A DNA stretch of 64,000 nt from assembly GCA_949358305.1 (NCBI GenBank), contig OX442319.1:124001-188000 (forward strand). Direction: 5' to 3'. The notes beneath the pieces were generated by a model that was given only the letters and a program-made list of their open reading frames with translations, did no database searches and was not told the DNA's origin. This DNA is from Strigamia acuminata (taxonomy: Eukaryota; Arthropoda; Chilopoda; Geophilomorpha; Linotaeniidae). The translations under genes and the position numbers were made by a program. Positions 19,598-29,400 of the stretch are shown piece by piece (the first letter of the stretch is position 1; each line of letters starts with the position of its first letter).

Positions 19598-22500
19598 TCA
19601 CGATAGGTTGAAATTGAAAATCCGGGAAATCAGGAGACGCAGTTGAGATGAGCCCAACCATTTGGTAAAAATGTCTGCCACGTTCATTGATCCGGGGACT
19701 TTGCGCAATTGGAATGCACCTGCTGTGTACCATTCCCGAATCCAATGAAATTTCACTCGGATATGTTTCGTTTTACTGTTCTCCACGTCATTTGATGTGA
19801 ATTGGATGGAAGAAAGCGCATCGGAGAACACTAAAGGTGGTGTTGATCTATTCAGCATCGGTACGGAACTGTAGACGTAATCGAGCCAATACAGCTCACG
19901 GACGCACTCAACGAGGGCGACAAACTCCGCCTCCATCGTTGAGCACGCCACGCTGGTTTGTTTACGACAACTCCATCCGATGGGGACGTTTCCAATATAG
20001 GCTATATATCCGCCGAAACTCAAAGAAGTGCTGACTTCGGTGGCCCAGGACGCGTCGGTATATCCCCATAGTTGTCCATTGGAACAATTTGACAGTTCAA
20101 TTGCGTAATCCAAAGTATTGCCTACGTAGCGCACAACCTGCATGAGCGCTTTGATGTGAGTGTGGTTGTAGCAATTATTGAACTGTGACAACATTATAAC
20201 TGAGAATAATATATCAGGTCGTGTCCTCGATGCGAGAAAGAGAAGAGAGCCAATTAACGAACGATAAGGAAATTCTGGCAAGTCCTCTTTCGACCCTTTG
20301 ACGAGCGTCGTTCCTGGTGTTACTGGGACCTTGATGAGTTTATCGGCGATAATTTCAAATTTCTTGAGAATCTTCTGTATGTATGTACGTTGGATGATGA
20401 AGATTCCTTTGGGAGTACGGATGAACTCTACACCTAAGAGTTTCGTAATTGGTCCTAAATTCACGACATCGAATTTGGTGCTGATGAGCGCAATTAATTG
20501 TGTAAGGACGTTATCCGTCGCGTAAAATAGAACTATATCATCGACGTATATTAGCATCACGGCGGAAGTTCCGTATATGTATACACAGTTGCATCCTGGT
20601 AATCTGCGAAATCCTAAATCGCGCAATGTTTGATCCAATTTCTCAAACCATTGGCGCCCGGACTGGTGGAGACCATAGAGCGACTTTATCAGGAGCCATA
20701 CATGATTTGGATTTGAACATGTTGCGCCAGCTGGAATGCGCATATATACTTTGTGCGCAAGATCGCCGTATAGGTACGCGCACTTCACATCTAAATGCGC
20801 GTCCTTCCACCCTTTGAGGACTACTAATAGGCAGAAAAATAGGCGTATGAGAACAAAGTTGACAACAGGGCTAAAGACTTTATCGTAGTCTACACCTAAA
20901 GTTTGGCGAAAGCCCTGTGCCACTAATCTGGCGCGATATCTGGCTGGTTTGCCTAGAGCATCTTCCTTCAGTTTGAAGAGCCACTTGCACCCTAATATGG
21001 TTGTATTTTCCGGTTTAGGGACCTCTTCATAGACGCCTCTTTCTGCAAAAGTGTCTAACTCTTCATTAATGGCTTCCTGCCATTTGGTTGAATCCGGAAA
21101 TCTTACAGCCTCTGCGTAACTAGTGGGATCACGACGACAAAGGTGCACTCTGGGAAGTGGTTGTGGAAGATCCTCCAATTCATATTCCATATTGCCAAAA
21201 TAAAACAGTTCAGAATCATAAGGAATGTTGTTCATGTGACAGAATTCCTCAACGTCACCTCTAGAACGTAATCGGAGTCCTGCTTCTGGGAAATAATAAA
21301 CATCGACTTTGAGTTTTCCAGGTTCCTGTACTTTGCGCAAATGTTCCTCCCTTTTCCAGTGTCTACACTCAGTATCTCCACCAATGTAACGCCATTTATA
21401 TGCAGTTGCAGCTCCAGTTGGAGGTGGACCATGGTGGGCTGCTTGATGAGCTTGTGGCGCATTTCCACGAGAGCCTCGACGAGCATTTACAAAACTCGGA
21501 GGTGAACCAGGTGGTGTATGACTTGGTGTATTGCCGGGAGTAATAACTGGACTCGGCACTGGTGTTATTACTGGAGTAATCAAAGGAGCTCGAATAGGAG
21601 ATCCCGGAGTTGGAGTGGCTGGTGGAGTCCGGAATTGAGCACCCGCTGGGGTCGAATCGTCAGAGTCATAGTCCGTATCACATTCATCCTCTGAATCCGG
21701 AAATTTGGGCCAATCAGTATATTGTAGACCGTCGTCTTCAAACCTCACTTGCGGTTGTGAAATGCGCAATGGTTTATAAGTTTGCGATGTTTGATGCGAT
21801 TGGTCCTCATCTGGTCCCATCCACGGTTGCTGCGGACCTCGATAATGGTTGGAACGTTTGTAGGATTGCCGTTCGTCAATTTGGACGTGAATGGATTCGA
21901 TGACTTTGTTATCTGTTGGATTCCAGACGCGATAACCTCGCGTTGTCGTGGCGTATCCAACCAAATAGCCCTCCCAAGCTCGTGGATCCAATTTGTCCCT
22001 GCCAGGAGCCGTGTGATGTACCCAGCATTTGGAGCCTAACTTCCGGAGGTGTCGGAGCGAAAGGGCACGTCGTCGCCACAAAATATAGGGCACCTCATTT
22101 TTGAGACGAGAATGAGGGCACCGGTTCTTTATATAAGAGAAAGTTACTGCGAATTCCGCCCAAAGTTCATTCGGAAGTCCGGTTTCGTCTAGGATGGCAC
22201 GCGTGTAATCCGCCATGGTGCGGTTTATTCTTTCCGCTGTGCCATTCATAGCGGGACTATGTGGATTGGTCCGTTGGGCTTGAATCCCAGTTTCCTTTAA
22301 ATAGCGGTCGAATTCGTTTGATAAGAACTCCCCTCCTCGGTCAGTTCGGATGGCCTTCACTCGTTTGCCTGTCACTCGTTCGATTCGTGTGACGTAGTCT
22401 TTGAACAATCCAAATACTTGGGATTTTTGAGCCATCGGAAATATCCAGGCATAGCGCGTGGCGTCGTCGATAATCGTTAGCACATAACGCGCGCCTCCGT

Positions 22501-24406
22501 AGGAAGTCGTTCTTGACGCTCCCCACACGTCCATGTGTAGGAGATCTAAAGCCTTTGTAGAAATAGGATGTTCATCAGGTTTATGGGAAATGCACGTTGA
22601 TTTCGCAATTCGACAATGATTACACGAAAGTTCCTTGTTCACTTCTGCCGGTGTCACTCCATAAACTTGTTCATTTCCGGCCAAAAGTTTCATAGCATTG
22701 GTATGAAGATGACCCAATCTGCTGTGCCATATCCCAGTCGCATCCTTTTTAACCGTAGGCGCTGCAACTTTCTTTTGATTCGCCGATTTTGGATTCGGTT
22801 TGGAAGTTGGTGGAATTGCCTTTAATGTGTCGGCAAAGGATGGGACTTGAGGTAATGGATTGGTAGGAACAGGTACAGGAGGTGTCTTGGACTGGGTTAC
22901 TTTGATTGGTGCAGGTGGAGGAATTTCATTTGGCAAAGGAGGGAATTCGAGCCGAAAATCAGTAAAAAGTTCAGGATCTTTCGACTTTTTCTTTGCCCTT
23001 GGATACTGGATGAAATCCTCTTCTGTCGTGACTAATGTTCGGGTCGGAGCGATTGACTGCGCAATAGGTACATCCACTGTTGACATCAACGTTGAAGGTG
23101 GGCACAAGCCGTCAACATAGTAAAGGCCGCCCTTTTCTTTGGCCCGAAGCATTGGATGCTTAATGTCGGATTTGTAGACATAAACGTCTCCATTCCAAAT
23201 ATGGATGTGATGTTTAGTTTTATCCATTTTTGACACTGAAATCAAATTCGCCTCAAATTTTGGCGCATACAACACATCTTGGAGATTTACGACACATTCT
23301 ACGTTGTTAATCATGGAGATAATCTGGACTTTGCCCTTTCCAAGAACTTCGGAATGTCCTTGACCTAATGCTATGTTAAAGGGCACAACTTTAACAAAGT
23401 CCTGAAACCAAGCCTGGACGTGGCATACATGATCCGTTGCCCCACAATCCACTATCCATTCATGTGATTGCATGAAGTGAATTGTGGGCATTGGTTGAGG
23501 CGCACTGGCGAAAAAGTTCGTTTCCCGTCTTGCGCTGGAATTCCCCCTTGGCCTCGAATCATCACGGTTTGAGTTCTTGTTGCGTTTGCGACTAGAACTT
23601 CTTGGCTTCCTTTGAAGTGAAGCTGTCGGTTGATTTTTGTCATCTCGGCGCGGCGGTAAAGGACATTTATTTGCGTAATGGCCAAATTCCTGGCAGTTGA
23701 AGCACTGCACCGAAGACAACGGTCGAGAGGGACGAGAACGATTTCTCCCACGTTGCTGTTTTTCACCAGCATAGGCACGTGGAGATTTAGAATTGTCTAT
23801 GTCGCGCGAATCCATAGCTTTGAGTCGCATATGTTCCGCGAGCAACTGTTCAGACACTTTCTTTGGTGTAAATTCTCCTTTGGGCAAGTGATATGTCGTG
23901 AATGAAATCTGTGAATATTCACGAGGCAATAAGTCCAAGTATTGGTAAGCGTGGTGATCAGACGAAGTTATCTCTCCGATATCCTTCATTTGGCGGACAT
24001 GATAGTCAACGCGTCCTAAGAAGTCGGCCATATCTTCGCCCTGCTCCAGGCGCAAATTCAAAAATTCGCGGCGCATGGCTGCCTGTCGCGCACGAGATGA
24101 TGGCGCATAAATGTTGGCTAAGATGTCCCATGCTTCCTTCGGGGTTTTACAATCATCCAGCGCAGACTTCTTCGCCTCGCTTATAGAACAGTATATTAAA
24201 CCTAAAGCTTTGGCTTTACGACGCTTGTATTTCTTCTTCTCCTTATCTCCGGCGGTTTTAAGGAAATCTGCCTCTTCTTCTTCCGTCACATGTTCCCACA
24301 ATTCTTCACTTCTCAGCACCATGCGCATTGAGCGCTGCCATAGTTCGTAGTTTCCTACGCTGAGAATGGGAAGTCGCCCGGAGTTTCCTTCGACGGACTT
24401 GGACAT
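19598..24406 (-). CDS. Copia element 3 gag-pol polyprotein
   Basis: Uninterrupted Ty1/copia polyprotein of 1602 codons from MSKSVEGNSGRLPILS. Order: UBN2-like gag (about 10-200); CCHC knuckle CFNCQEFGHYANKC (about 238); protease IVDCGATDHVCH (about 321), with Cys where most family members have Ser or Thr; GAG-pre-integrase WHSRLGHLH; integrase with MDVWGA, RTDRGGEF and AERINRT (about 624 onward); a proline-rich connector with PVITPV-type repeats; RT with YVDDIVLF (about 1289); RNase H with YTDASWATE and TKHIRVKFHWIREW (about 1450-1590). The start is supported by the related ORF at 62687, which has the same gag beginning (NYE-WRRSM type). Most similar in the window to element 5. Confidence 0.95.
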   Translation of the reverse strand: MSKSVEGNSGRLPILSVGNYELWQRSMRMVLRSEELWEHVTEEEEADFLKTAGDKEKKKYKRRKAKALGLIYCSISEAKKSALDDCKTPKEAWDILANIYAPSSRARQAAMRREFLNLRLEQGEDMADFLGRVDYHVRQMKDIGEITSSDHHAYQYLDLLPREYSQISFTTYHLPKGEFTPKKVSEQLLAEHMRLKAMDSRDIDNSKSPRAYAGEKQQRGRNRSRPSRPLSSVQCFNCQEFGHYANKCPLPPRRDDKNQPTASLQRKPRSSSRKRNKNSNRDDSRPRGNSSARRETNFFASAPQPMPTIHFMQSHEWIVDCGATDHVCHVQAWFQDFVKVVPFNIALGQGHSEVLGKGKVQIISMINNVECVVNLQDVLYAPKFEANLISVSKMDKTKHHIHIWNGDVYVYKSDIKHPMLRAKEKGGLYYVDGLCPPSTLMSTVDVPIAQSIAPTRTLVTTEEDFIQYPRAKKKSKDPELFTDFRLEFPPLPNEIPPPAPIKVTQSKTPPVPVPTNPLPQVPSFADTLKAIPPTSKPNPKSANQKKVAAPTVKKDATGIWHSRLGHLHTNAMKLLAGNEQVYGVTPAEVNKELSCNHCRIAKSTCISHKPDEHPISTKALDLLHMDVWGASRTTSYGGARYVLTIIDDATRYAWIFPMAQKSQVFGLFKDYVTRIERVTGKRVKAIRTDRGGEFLSNEFDRYLKETGIQAQRTNPHSPAMNGTAERINRTMADYTRAILDETGLPNELWAEFAVTFSYIKNRCPHSRLKNEVPYILWRRRALSLRHLRKLGSKCWVHHTAPGRDKLDPRAWEGYLVGYATTTRGYRVWNPTDNKVIESIHVQIDERQSYKRSNHYRGPQQPWMGPDEDQSHQTSQTYKPLRISQPQVRFEDDGLQYTDWPKFPDSEDECDTDYDSDDSTPAGAQFRTPPATPTPGSPIRAPLITPVITPVPSPVITPGNTPSHTPPGSPPSFVNARRGSRGNAPQAHQAAHHGPPPTGAATAYKWRYIGGDTECRHWKREEHLRKVQEPGKLKVDVYYFPEAGLRLRSRGDVEEFCHMNNIPYDSELFYFGNMEYELEDLPQPLPRVHLCRRDPTSYAEAVRFPDSTKWQEAINEELDTFAERGVYEEVPKPENTTILGCKWLFKLKEDALGKPARYRARLVAQGFRQTLGVDYDKVFSPVVNFVLIRLFFCLLVVLKGWKDAHLDVKCAYLYGDLAHKVYMRIPAGATCSNPNHVWLLIKSLYGLHQSGRQWFEKLDQTLRDLGFRRLPGCNCVYIYGTSAVMLIYVDDIVLFYATDNVLTQLIALISTKFDVVNLGPITKLLGVEFIRTPKGIFIIQRTYIQKILKKFEIIADKLIKVPVTPGTTLVKGSKEDLPEFPYRSLIGSLLFLASRTRPDILFSVIMLSQFNNCYNHTHIKALMQVVRYVGNTLDYAIELSNCSNGQLWGYTDASWATEVSTSLSFGGYIAYIGNVPIGWSCRKQTSVACSTMEAEFVALVECVRELYWLDYVYSSVPMLNRSTPPLVFSDALSSIQFTSNDVENSKTKHIRVKFHWIREWYTAGAFQLRKVPGSMNVADIFTKWLGSSQLRLLISRIFNFNLS

Positions 24407-24592
24407 GATGACGTGAAGTTACGAAACTATCCGTAGCAAAACACACCGGATGGAGAATGGTACAATTGGAGCACTTGACGGTCTCGTAGCACAATATCGC
24501 GTTGCACAACACAAATACGGCGCACTGATCGAAGCACTGTCAAAGCGGATATCAATCGAATTGGGCGACCACTTCTGAAGTGGCCAAATAAC

Positions 24593-24674
24593 CCTAGCCA
24601 GCCAACACACAGGGGTCCGTTCGCCTGCCTGGAGGCGCGGGAGTACCTGTTGGCCACGGTAAGCACTGGCTAGG
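24593..24674 (-). ncRNA. Copia leader stem-loop (element 3)
   Basis: In transcript sense the arms CCTAGCCAG (from 24666-24674) and CTGGCTAGG (from 24593-24601) pair over 9 bp. The 64-nt loop contains the core GGTACTCCCGCGCCTCCAGG (24628-24647). Elements 4 and 5 have stems of different sequence around a matching core, at the same distance below the leader box at 24725-24746. Confidence 0.6.
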
Positions 24675-24724
24675 AATGAGTTAATGCGGTAGTTCCGACT
24701 GGAACAGAAGAGCAAAAACTATTC

Positions 24725-24746
24725 TAAAGGACCCACAAAAACTTAA
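24725..24746 (-). promoter_or_regulatory. Conserved copia leader box (element 3)
   Basis: Minus-strand reading ATTAAGTTTTTGTGGGTCC, followed by TTTAG. See the related boxes in elements 2, 4 and 5. Function unknown. Confidence 0.5.
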
Positions 24747-25245
24747 TACGACCTTAAATACTAACAAGCTAATTACGACAACTGAAAGGCAAGTATTAAT
24801 TAGTGTGATGAGACGTTGCGCCAATATTCGAGAATCGAAAATGGCGTTGTTGCGCATTTAAAATGCGAAAATCCTGGAAAATCGTCGTAACAACGACCGT
24901 ACACTGTGTACGAGGTCGGGATATCCAACAAATCGTCGTTCACGCTGTGTAAAGCGGGTTTCCAACGTTGAATCTCGTTGGAAAACGGCGAAAATCTGAA
25001 AATAAATTGAAATTCGTCTCGAAAATTGCGAAACCCGCAGAAATTCGGACGAAATTAAATGAAAAATCGTAGAGTTGGTCGTGCAGACTACGTGAGAACG
25101 TCGGCGTGTCGTCTCGAACGTTCTAGAGACGAAAATCGTCGCGGAAATCGGCGTAATCTGCAAATAGAAAATTTATCGCAAATTCGCGAATTTCGCGAAA
25201 ATGGCGATAAAGATTAGCGGTTTCGGCGTGCTGCAAGGATAGCAA
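24747..25245 (-). other. 5' leader of copia element 3
   Basis: Non-coding leader between the primer site and the conserved box, rich in 'cgaaaatcg' words. No gene. Confidence 0.7.
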
Positions 25246-25261
25246 CCACCCTCTGCTACCA
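25246..25261 (-). other. Primer binding site (initiator tRNA-Met), element 3
   Basis: Minus-strand reading TGGTAGCAGAGGGTGG, two bases inside the 5' LTR. It matches the complement of the initiator tRNA-Met 3' end except for one position. It also pairs with the LTR end itself (25265-25274) to form a 10-bp hairpin. Confidence 0.88.
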
Positions 25262-25263
25262 CT

Positions 25264-25733
25264 TGTAGCAGAGGAGTGCGCTCACAGTATAAAATACTGT
25301 GTGTGGAAGCGAGTTTAAATGCCGAAACACGGCTAACATGAGCGCAATGACGTGCGCGCACCTCCAGCGCTTGAAAATGGTGGAAAATGAAGTCACTGCA
25401 CTCTAAAGTGCTCATATATAGCAAACGCAATGTAAAATAAACTAAATGTTTAATAAAAACGAAAATGCTTACATAATTTGGTCCATTTAGATGGAGAAAA
25501 TACATGAGTGCTTGCTGGCATGCAAGCGGCCATTGTGATTGAGAGAAAACATACAAGTGACACCATCTGGTGTTGGAAAAAGTAAACTAAAACTAACATG
25601 ATGCAGGCAGCATTATGCCCAATGTTAAACAATGAAATAAATCCTAATAAATACACTAGGCTGCATAATGCATTAATACTTTAAGAAATGTGCAAAACAA
25701 GTACGGAGGACTGTTTGGCATTGATAAACAACA
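25264..25733 (-). repeat. 5' LTR of copia element 3
   Basis: 470 bp, nearly identical to 18920-19389. On the minus strand it carries a TATA-like element GCTATATATGAG at about 25411-25422, about 150 bp before the LTR 3' end, a plausible core promoter. Confidence 0.95.
25411..25422 (-). promoter_or_regulatory. Putative TATA box in the 5' LTR of copia element 3
   Basis: Minus-strand reading GCTATATATGAG. The same word is in the 3' LTR at 19067-19078. About 30 bp downstream lies GTGCAGTGACTTC, which could hold the start site. Inferred. Confidence 0.45.
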
Positions 25734-25876
25734 AAATTCGCATTCGACTCGAAAGCGAGTCGAATACGATTTCGCGTTGAAGAAGGGAAAAATTCGCATT
25801 CGACTCGAAAGCGAGTCGAATACGATTTCGCGTTGAAGAAGGGCAAAATTCGCATTCGACTCGAAAGCGAGTCGAA
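25734..25876 (-). repeat. Foldback repeat, right arm (outer part)
   Basis: Two and a half more 56-bp units after the copia 3 insertion, ending where the LTR of copia element 4 begins at 25877. The remainder of the arm is not found beyond element 4. Confidence 0.8.
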
Positions 25877-26399
25877 TGTGGAAAATAAATGATGGTGTAA
25901 GTCCAAAACAGCATATTTGGCTTTGCCAAAAATCCGCACAGGCGGTGGCCATGTTTAATCATGGTTTTCAACTCAAGAGTGCATACAGAACAAATCATTT
26001 ATATGTTACATAGAATCATTGATCAGGTGACTTATGATCACATAAATGTTGAACATAGAACTTATCATGTAAAATGCAAACAATACGGAAATACATTTGG
26101 CATGGCATTTATAATCTTACAAATGTCAGATAATATACATAAACTTAACGCATATAAATACACAAATGTATTTAACAACAATGTCACTTAAATGCACGTA
26201 CAGTATTCCTGCGTATTATACAAATTCGCAACTCAGGGCAGGTAATACAAATACACTGAACAATTAAAGGCACGTTGTACTAATGGCGCAATAAACCATA
26301 AACTCGCGCCAGATATCATCGCGCAATTAACACGCTTGGTAAGGTGAACATACTCGGACATGCAACTTATTTGCCTACAAAAGAAACTTATTTCCAACA
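25877..26399 (-). repeat. 3' LTR of copia element 4
   Basis: On the minus strand it starts TGTTGGAAATAAG next to the polypurine tract at 26400-26410 and ends ...TTTTCCACA at the foldback unit. About 523 bp; the left edge is inferred from where the foldback unit breaks. Confidence 0.7.
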
Positions 26400-26410
26400 T
26401 ACCCCCTCTT
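26400..26410 (-). other. Polypurine tract of copia element 4
   Basis: Minus-strand reading AAGAGGGGGTA just before the LTR start and 12 bp after the gag-pol stop codon. Confidence 0.8.
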
Positions 26411-26421
26411 AGCAAACAAGC

Positions 26422-29400
26422 TTACATGTCGAAAATGTTGTCGCATAATTGTGTAAGCCTCGGGCTTGCTAACCACTTCGTCAGTAAGTCAGCTGTATTG
26501 AGCTTGCCCATTACGTGTTTGATATCAAACACTTTCGCCTCGTAAAGATCGCACAGAAAATGAAAGCGCACCTCGATGTGCTTGTTTGACTTATTCTCTA
26601 CGCAATTCTTACTATATTGAATGGCGGCAGTGCTGTCCGCCATTACGCACGGTCTTAGATCGCCAAAATAGTCGCGCATAATGGGCATAGCGAAAAAACG
26701 TCGGAGCCAAACAAGTTCTCGTACACCATCAACGATGGCAACAAACTCTGACTCCATAACTGACAAAGTTGTCATTTTCTGTTTGCGGCATGACCAAGAA
26801 ATTGGAATGCCGCCTAAAAACACGATGTGGCCCCCGAAACTCTTCCGCTGTTCAACATCAGTTGCGTAAGACGCATCTGTAAAGACTGATAAGAATGCAC
26901 TTTTGCATCTGGACAAATTGATGCCATAGTGCTCTGTTGTCTTCAAGTACCTGAGTACTTGCATGAGCATGTTCACATGCCTTTGGGAATGGGCCTCGTT
27001 GTACTGTGAAAGTACAATTGTGGAGAACAGAATGTCTGGTCTTGTTCTCGATGCCAGAAATAACAAACTACCAATCAGTGATCGGTACGGGAATTTAACC
27101 TCAGGTATTTCATCTTTCTTAACTCCAACAATCTCAGTTCCCACTGCTCCCGGCAAACGAACACGATTGGAACCATCAACTCCGAATTGCTTGCAAAGCT
27201 TTTGAATATAGTTCTGTTGATGGATAACAATCTTGCCGTTCGACCTGTCAAATTGGATTCCCAAAAGTAGGGTGACCGGTCCAAGGTTTACCAGTTCGAA
27301 ATACTTAGCAATCCAAGAAAGTACATCAGTTTCAATAAACTCATTTCGAGAAAATACGACGATATCGTCCACGTATACTATTAAAACCACATCCCGGTCC
27401 ATTGTGTAGACACAATTGAAACCAGGAACCGGTCGGAACCCTATTTCCAAAAGCTTTTCATGTAGCTTTTCAAACCACATTCTTCCCGACTGGTGAAGCC
27501 CATATAATGCTTTCACCAGGCGCCAACACTTTCCAGCGTTCTCAGCTGTTTGGAAACCCTTTGGGATGGACATTAGTTGGGGCTCGTCCAAATCTCCGTA
27601 GAGATAGGCCGCTTTGATGTCGATATGTACGTCCCGCCAACCCATGAGAATCACGAGCATACAAAAGAATACAAGGACTAACACAAAATTTACAACGGGG
27701 GAGAAAACCTCGTTGTAATCAATCCCAGGACGCTGTTTGAAGCCCTGGGCCACGAGCCTAGCTCGGTGACGTTTAATTGTTCCTGTATCGTCCCTTTTGA
27801 GCTTGTATATCTACTTGCTTCCTAACAGAGGTTGGTTGGCTTGACAATCGACTTCTTCATAAACTTTTCTCTCTTGAAAAATGTCAACCTCCTCTTGCAT
27901 TGCGCTTTTCCAATCCTCTTTGTATTGACTCTGTATGGCCTCTTCATAGGTGTTTGGTTCTAATGCGCAAAACATTGCAAAGGGATTGGGAACTTCTTGG
28001 TCGAGGGACTTGCTCGTGAAGTCAAAAAGTTCCGGATCATACTCGTGTCCGGTGTTCTCACACCAGCGCAATGCTTCTACTCGGCTTCTGATACGTGTTT
28101 TGTCGGGTGCGATGTAGTGAGCATATTTCACACCGGCATCCCTGCCTGTCAAGCGCACGTATCCTTTCACTTGCCATAAATTCATGTCTAGTTTCAATAA
28201 AGGTACCCCTCCCGCAGCAACTTGTTGTTGACCCCCTCTTACATTAGGAGAAGCCAACAGTGCTTCTTGAAACAACTCTTCGTCCTCATATTCATCTACA
28301 TAATCAAATCTAGGCTCAAATTCAATCAGCTTTGGCTTAGGTTGGGGTCCCTTCAAAGGTTTTGGGGTATCTGGTAGTGGTGGCGCCACTATTGGTAAAA
28401 CCAAATTATCCGGTATCAGATTAAATATCTCATTATGTGGGCTTATAGGCCGTTTGGCTGGGATTTCCTCTTGAGGTACTGGGGGACCCGTGGTTAGAAT
28501 CTCTTCATCGGAATCATCTCCCATTAGGTTAGGGACTAAATCCTCATCATTACTCATGTGTGGAATAGGAGCCCCATTGGTACTCTTCTCATACCAAAAC
28601 TGTTCCTCATTGATAGTCACGTGTTTTGACGAATGTACACTATTGCGAATGGGGTCCCAAACTCTATAACCCTGAGTTTCTGTACTGTAACCCACTAGGG
28701 CCCCACACCAAGACCTCTCCTCTAGCTTGCTCTTTCTTTGTTGGCTAGGGATGTGCACGTAGCACTTTGACCCGATACAGCGCAGATGTCGAACAGATAC
28801 CTTCTTATTATGTAATACATTATATGGTGATTTATTGCCCAATTTAGGATGCGGCAGGAGATTCTTAAGGTAGACAATCATGACCACCATTTCCCCCCAT
28901 AATCGTTTAGGGAAGTCACTTTCAAACATCATTGCACGTGCCCCTTCTAAAATTGTCCGGTTTGCACGCTCGGCAATGGAGTTCATCTCGGGGGTGTACG
29001 GATTAGTGCGCTCGCACTTTATCCCCTCCTGACCCGCGTAATCATCCCAGGCCCTGGAGACAAATTCACCCCCATTGTCGGTCCTAATTGTCTTAACCTT
29101 CCTCGAGGTTCGCCTCTCAATCTCACGTTGCCACGTCTTGAAAACATCCAGAACATCACTTTTCTTCTTAAGAATTCTAATTCACATATAGCGCGAAAAA
29201 TCATCTATAATTATTAAATAAAAAGTGCCCCCTCCAAGGGATCTGGTTTTAGATGCGCCCCAAACGTCCATATGGACTAGTTCTAAGATGTCTTTTGTGG
29301 CAATAACTCCAATAGGGGGAAAAGAGGCCCTAGTCTTCTTAGCGCGCATACATGCGTCGCATTGGTTCAATTTCCCATTTGTCAATTTAACACCAAAAAT

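Larger units (their letters stand above)
18920..25733 (-). mobile_element. Copia element 3, complete LTR retrotransposon
   Basis: A 6814-bp Ty1/copia element with two 470-bp LTRs, polypurine tract, primer site, structured leader and an uninterrupted gag-pol ORF. The 5-bp target duplication AAATT is at 18915-18919 and 25734-25738, and removing the element rejoins a regular foldback unit. I count two differences between the LTRs (a/g in 'gaagcaagttt', t/c in 'gttaaataatg'), so insertion was recent. Of the copia elements here it is the one most likely to be autonomous. Confidence 0.95.

Noticed and set aside
29182-29184. Altered genetic code (TGA = Trp)
   Set aside because: One of the three stops is TAG, and the other long retroelement ORFs have no internal TGA, so ordinary nonsense changes or read-through are simpler.
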